A stretch of DNA of 64,000 nucleotides from Scatophagus argus (Eukaryota; Chordata; Actinopteri; Scatophagidae), in NCBI RefSeq assembly GCF_020382885.2, contig NC_058513.1:7510774-7574773 (forward strand). Direction: 5' to 3'. Positions 59,629 through 64,000 of this stretch are shown here, one piece after another. Within the stretch, counting starts at the first letter, position 1; every line of letters starts with the position of its first letter. The notes beneath the pieces were generated by a model. That model saw only the letters and a program-made list of their open reading frames with translations, was not told the origin of the DNA and did not search any database. The position numbers and the translations under genes are program-made.

Positions 59629-62341
59629 CATACCCTCCTCCTCCTCCTCCTCCTTGTCTTTTTGAGAAATGCTGCCATTGGAGTAAAATTTTGTCTTGAC
59701 TCATCTGTGGCAGTGCTGGAAGCGTCATCAGAGTGAAACAAAACTGAGAAGCACCTGTTTGTGGTTTCCTGTTGGATGAATTGTCAAGATGCTCGTAATG
59801 GCAGTGGAAATCATTGTGGACCATCTGTTTGGTCAGAGGCTGAGCAGACGCAGGGACCTTTGAAATGGCGGTCGTCAGCATCCGTCCTGAATGAGCGCGA
59901 AGTGATAGACAGGAGAATGTTGAAAAGCATGGATAAAAACAACAGGACTTTGAAGTGAGCCTGTGGTAATATCCATCATCTTAAGATTCAGTGACAGATA
60001 AGCTTGCTCTTCTCATCAACCAAGATGCACATATTGAGGTCAGACCGGACACTGGCCTAAACACCAAATATTGGCTGGTTACCTCCAATACCACAGAAGT
60101 TTTTCCCTGACCACAGCTACATGAAACAGTCTGTAATAATGAATTCTCACTTTCTCGGCACATTTTATTTATTTGTTTAATTGCTCAGTTATGTTTTTTG
60201 TAAAGATGTTTTGTATTAAAGGTCCTAATGTATCCCAGATTTTCCCTGCCATTAAAGTGGTGAATCACTTTGCCTTAATGAGCTCTTAACCTTAAAATAA
60301 CTACAAAATATTGGTGATTTTAATGGGGTCGGCTCTAAAATTCAGGATACATGATATGATTTGACATAAAAATGTTTGAGCTGGGCAAAAATGCGTTTTC
60401 AGCAACATCTGTCCAAAATGATTGATAAATGACACACGTTAGTTAGTCAGTTGAACTCCTCTCTCTTGCTATCGGAGTGAGTAATGTAAAGTTGTGTCTG
60501 TGGATGGGTTGCAGGACAATGAGCTGGTCTCTCTTCGATGCTGTTGAGCTGAATCTTCGACACTACGGATCAGCTGTGAGCACCAGAGTGAGACTCACAT
60601 TGGCAGGTCAAAGCTTTGATGTTTTTATGTACTGAATGTATGACTCACCTTTTGGGGCATTTCCTGTTGGTTAAACACTGTATCAAGAAATGACTGAATA
60701 TTTAACTAGTTACTAGTTACATTTGGGACATTGATGCCTGCTTCATTTCTGTATAAATGAACCGGCAGCCAGTCTGTGTCATCAGTTTTTTTTTTTTAAT
60801 TTGTTTTTTAAAGCACTCGGGTGTTGAATGAGCGTGGAGGTTCTCATCTCATTAAAAATGACTCATTGGAATACTGATTGTCTCATCAGTTTGTTTTAAT
60901 AATTTAACAGTTTACAGTGAGAGGAGGCCAGATGCAGACAAGCTAGTAGCAGTTCAGGAGATCAACTTGCAATCATCGCAAATAAAAATGGCAGATTTTT
61001 CTTCTTTTAAAGCTCTGGTATATTGAAAAACCAACACATACAGTAGCTGCTATGCTGTGGAAATCTTGTTTTTCAGCTGCAGGATTACATGTTTTTTTTT
61101 CTCAGTTGTAAAGATTTGTGAAAGATTTCCATAGCTCATTTAATAAAGTCAAACATTTCAAGATTAGAGCTTTTTTTTTTGTTTAAACATACAAGCCAAA
61201 ATGAATCTCGCTTTTGTCTTTAATCTTTATCTGCAGCAAAGCACAGGCTTGTTTTGAGCACAATATCACACCCACTTTTCATCCTTTTTTCTGTGTGGAT
61301 GGACAAGATGTTTAGGTTGCCATAGGAACATTTTAGAAAAGTATTTGGCGATGTGTGTGTGAGTAGGAATCTAGTTGTCAAGTGAAGAAGCGCTGCTATT
61401 TTAAGCCCCCAAAATACTTTTGTTCAAGTTTTTCTACTTTGCCCTTCTTTATTTTTGGGGGGGGAGGGGGGAGAAAGAGACTTAACAGATTCTATCTCTG
61501 TCTTCTATGACATACAAGCAGAAAGAAACACTTCTGACAAATGAAAATTCTCAACAACGAGACAGACAGATATGAGAGATTGGAGAATTTGCCCTGTTCA
61601 GGCCTAATCACACTTCATGGTATGAGAGCATGTTTGGTGCACACATTAGAAGGAGGATTATAGCTCAGAAACAGCAAAACAGAATCTGCCACACACAAAC
61701 CTATTATTAAACACATAAAAATTAGCTGGTTATCAAGAAACAACACTGACACTGTTACTTAATCGTGAAAGAACGTAGGAACAGTTAAGACTTAGGGAAT
61801 TAAGTGCTGATCACTTAAATCTTCAAGTGAGCTCCAAAAGCAGACAATAAGGTGCAGCAGTAGTGCAACAATTTATAAGCTGCAGTCAACACATTTTCAA
61901 CCAAAAAATACACACATATTCTAACACCAAACATTCAAAAACAAACGTGCCTAATGTGAAAGGTTGTGACATTTAAAATGTATGTACAGACTGAAATTAG
62001 AATGTAGTGATCTTGGATAGCAAGTAAGCTCATCAGTTTAGACTAAATCACAAAAGCCACTTCAATTCTTACCACAAGAGGGCGCAATTTGGTCAAATTT
62101 AACTCGATGATCAGCGCAGCAATCTTCTACAATCTGAGGGGGATTAAAGGATGGTAAACCTATAAACCACTCTTTTGAAACAGTCCAGCAGTTTAATTTT
62201 TGTATTTTGTCAAAGCCTCAGTGCTTTCCAGCTATTGTTTATTATCTAGTGCTAATGCTGGATCACATGGCTGCAACACTTACAGTTCCATACAGTCCAG
62301 TTCTCAACCTGAAAGTGCTGGATCTACTGTGGAGATTTATG
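59629..62341. other. mosmo 3' UTR and gap to the TMEM114/235-like gene
   Basis: The mosmo 3' UTR continues from 59629; ATTAAA hexamers at 60215-60220 and 60251-60256 are the nearest candidate polyadenylation signals, giving about 600 nt. A CTC-rich run follows the stop codon (59637-59655). The remainder to 62341 shows no coding exon. Because the right-hand gene is on the minus strand, its 3' UTR also lies here, just left of 62342. A CTCF-like CCACAAGAGGGCGC is at 62072-62085. Confidence 0.6.
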
Positions 62342-62571
62342 TCAGGCCATGGTGGGACTGCTGTGCTGCCGCTTGACCATACGAGCAGCTGAAAGCAGCA
62401 GTACGCCAGCGAGGAGCTCCAGGCCGTAGGAGAGCCAGGCTAGACCTAGAGACCAGCCGAAGGATGTGTGAACAAAGGCCAGACCCTCCTTTCCCACCAG
62501 TCTCTCCGTCTCAGCAAGGGCCTGGTTTGAGTAAATGATGTAGAGGCTCACACCGGACAGGGTCAGCAGAC
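62342..62571 (-). CDS. TMEM114/TMEM235-like claudin-superfamily protein, last coding exon only (partial)
   Basis: This exon begins after TCTCTCCAG in phase 1 and reads 75 whole codons to TGA. It encodes GLLTLSGVSLYIIYS, a luminal or outer loop, then SFGWSLGLAWLSYGLELL and the end of the fourth membrane helix with LLLSAAR, and a short basic tail ending PTMA. This layout matches the C-terminal part of TMEM114 and TMEM235, four-pass relatives of claudins and PMP22. TMEM114 is on human 16p13, in line with the 16p content of this region, but the details (AETE, LAW, LLLSAA) also recall TMEM235, so no symbol is given. The rest of the gene lies beyond the right edge; 62572-64000 is intron or flank with no further exon recognised. 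Confidence 0.8.
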
Positions 62572-63784
62572 CTGGAGAGAGATGAACCATACACACAGAC
62601 ATCGAAGAGATTTGGAAGATTCAAATAAAGACATCACAGTGGTAATTTCATCTACTCTTACCAGGTCATTTCGAAATTGGGACTAGGGATAGTCTAATTA
62701 TTGGCTGGGCCCATTATCAGGTCTGCTATTCAGCATTTTTTAGAATACTGGTCATAGTATTTTTTTTTTTTTAATTTTCAGTAAAATAAATTAGCTTAAA
62801 AATACATTTTGAGAATAGTAGATAAGAGTAGATATTTTGTATTAATAATAATCTAAATCTGAAATAATTAAGTTATCGAGTACAGTACAACAATATTAGC
62901 TTCAAAAATGCTTCAAAAATTAGTGAAGAGGAAATATAGCAGAAAATGGAAATACAAAAGTATAGTAAAAGTACATCAAAATTGTTCTTAAGTATAGTAT
63001 TTGAGTAAATTGAAATTAGTTTTAGTCCATCATGGGTTATTCTAAATTTTTGGCTGTTTTTACTTTTGCTGTAAATGTAACTATACTATTAACTATATCA
63101 CTGTGATATTCCAAGATAATCAGTATCACTCCTAAAAATACATATCAGTCAATCCCCACTTTATATATTAAGTCTTCATCTACTTGACTTCTCCAGGTCG
63201 TAGAGTGGAGCTGTATACCATCAGGGCTTTCTATTCACTGCCAAACAGTTTATGAATACTAATGTTTTTAGGCACCGACATTCACGACTTCTTAAGGCAA
63301 TGCACCAGCTATTATAAAGCGGATATTCACAACAGTCTGAGCTGCGTGCTCATCAATAAAACCCAATAACACTGAGCCATTAACCAGCCAAAATCTCATA
63401 TTGGGAGAGACAGGAAATATAGTGACGCATGTGTTGTCTGCTTACACAACATTCTAGTCATCAGGGGCCAGACTGAGACACACACAAAACCACATAGTCC
63501 CGACAGAAGTGTTGCTATTGGAAACCCTTGTAAATCTGATGGCTTGCTACTGGTTTTAAGGGGATGCGAGTTGAGCACAGAGGCGACCCAGGGAGGGACT
63601 AATAATCCTTTTATTGCAATTACCCCCTGGGGTGCCACGAAGAAGCTGCATCTAATTTTTACACTGTTCACTGTGAAGAGCAGACGAGCAGAAAAACACA
63701 GAGAAACAGACAGTCAACTGCTTCACATACTTTACATGCTAAAAGAACTATTACTACTGCTACTACGTTTGTAGTTTTGGGTAT

Positions 63785-64000
63785 ACTGTCTCAACAACCA
63801 TTGGACAGGATTGCGATGAAATTTGCTTAGACACTCATGTTCCCCACGGGACAAATACCTTCAGTGATGAGACTTTTCCTCTGGCTCAATCATCATGTCA
63901 AAATTTCAATTTGTCCGATACTCTGATTTGTGGTCAAGGCTCCCAAAACTAATAACGTCCCCATGTACTCTGTGTTTAGAGCTAAGAACAGTACTGCATT
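63785..64000 (+). repeat. Same teleost repeat, plus orientation, cut by the window edge
   Basis: AACAACCATTGGACAGGATT and ATGAAATTTGCTTAGACAC, then CATGTTCCCCACGGGACAAA and AAAATTTCAATTTGTCCGAT follow the same order as the reverse complement of the 30040-30325 copy. It continues past 64000. Confidence 0.6.

Overview
This window is vertebrate nuclear DNA, and almost certainly from a ray-finned fish. Genes are split into short exons with GT-AG introns, base composition is AT-leaning with many CA/TG microsatellites, and several dispersed repeats look like families I know from spiny-rayed (percomorph) fishes. I cannot name the species.

Seven protein-coding genes are recognisable, six of them complete from start to stop codon. 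From left to right: cyth3 (minus strand, coding exons 1560-26309), an Arf GTPase exchange factor; rac1 (plus, 35405-39078), a Rho-family GTPase; crym (minus, 40821-43696), a ketimine reductase and thyroid-hormone-binding protein; snu13 (minus, 45259-46451), a spliceosome and snoRNP protein; uqcrc2 (plus, 47513-52428), a subunit of mitochondrial complex III; mosmo (plus, 53856-59628), a membrane attenuator of Hedgehog signalling; and the last coding exon of a TMEM114/TMEM235-like claudin-superfamily gene (minus, 62342-62571), which runs off the right edge. Exon boundaries were read from splice signals. In every complete gene the summed exon length is a multiple of three and gives a protein close to the human length: 394, 192, 315, 128, 454 and 167 aa.

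The genes form no operon or single pathway. cyth3 and rac1 both act in PIP3-linked control of actin and membrane traffic. They lie head to head across 9.1 kb and are also close neighbours on human 7p22. crym, uqcrc2 and mosmo lie together on human 16p12. The fish arrangement therefore joins blocks that are on different human chromosomes, which fits an old linkage rather than a local novelty. rac1 and crym converge, and snu13 and uqcrc2 diverge across about 1.1 kb.

The rest is introns, UTRs and intergenic DNA with old mobile-element remnants. The most notable items are a candidate 3-nt microexon in cyth3 that would switch the PH domain between diglycine and triglycine forms, a perfect TCTCGCGAGA element and two upstream ORFs before mosmo, an exact match to the CTCF core upstream of rac1, a hAT-like MITE in the last mosmo intron, and a foldback element just upstream of crym. 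I saw no bacterial, viral or CRISPR-like system and no convincing new gene.
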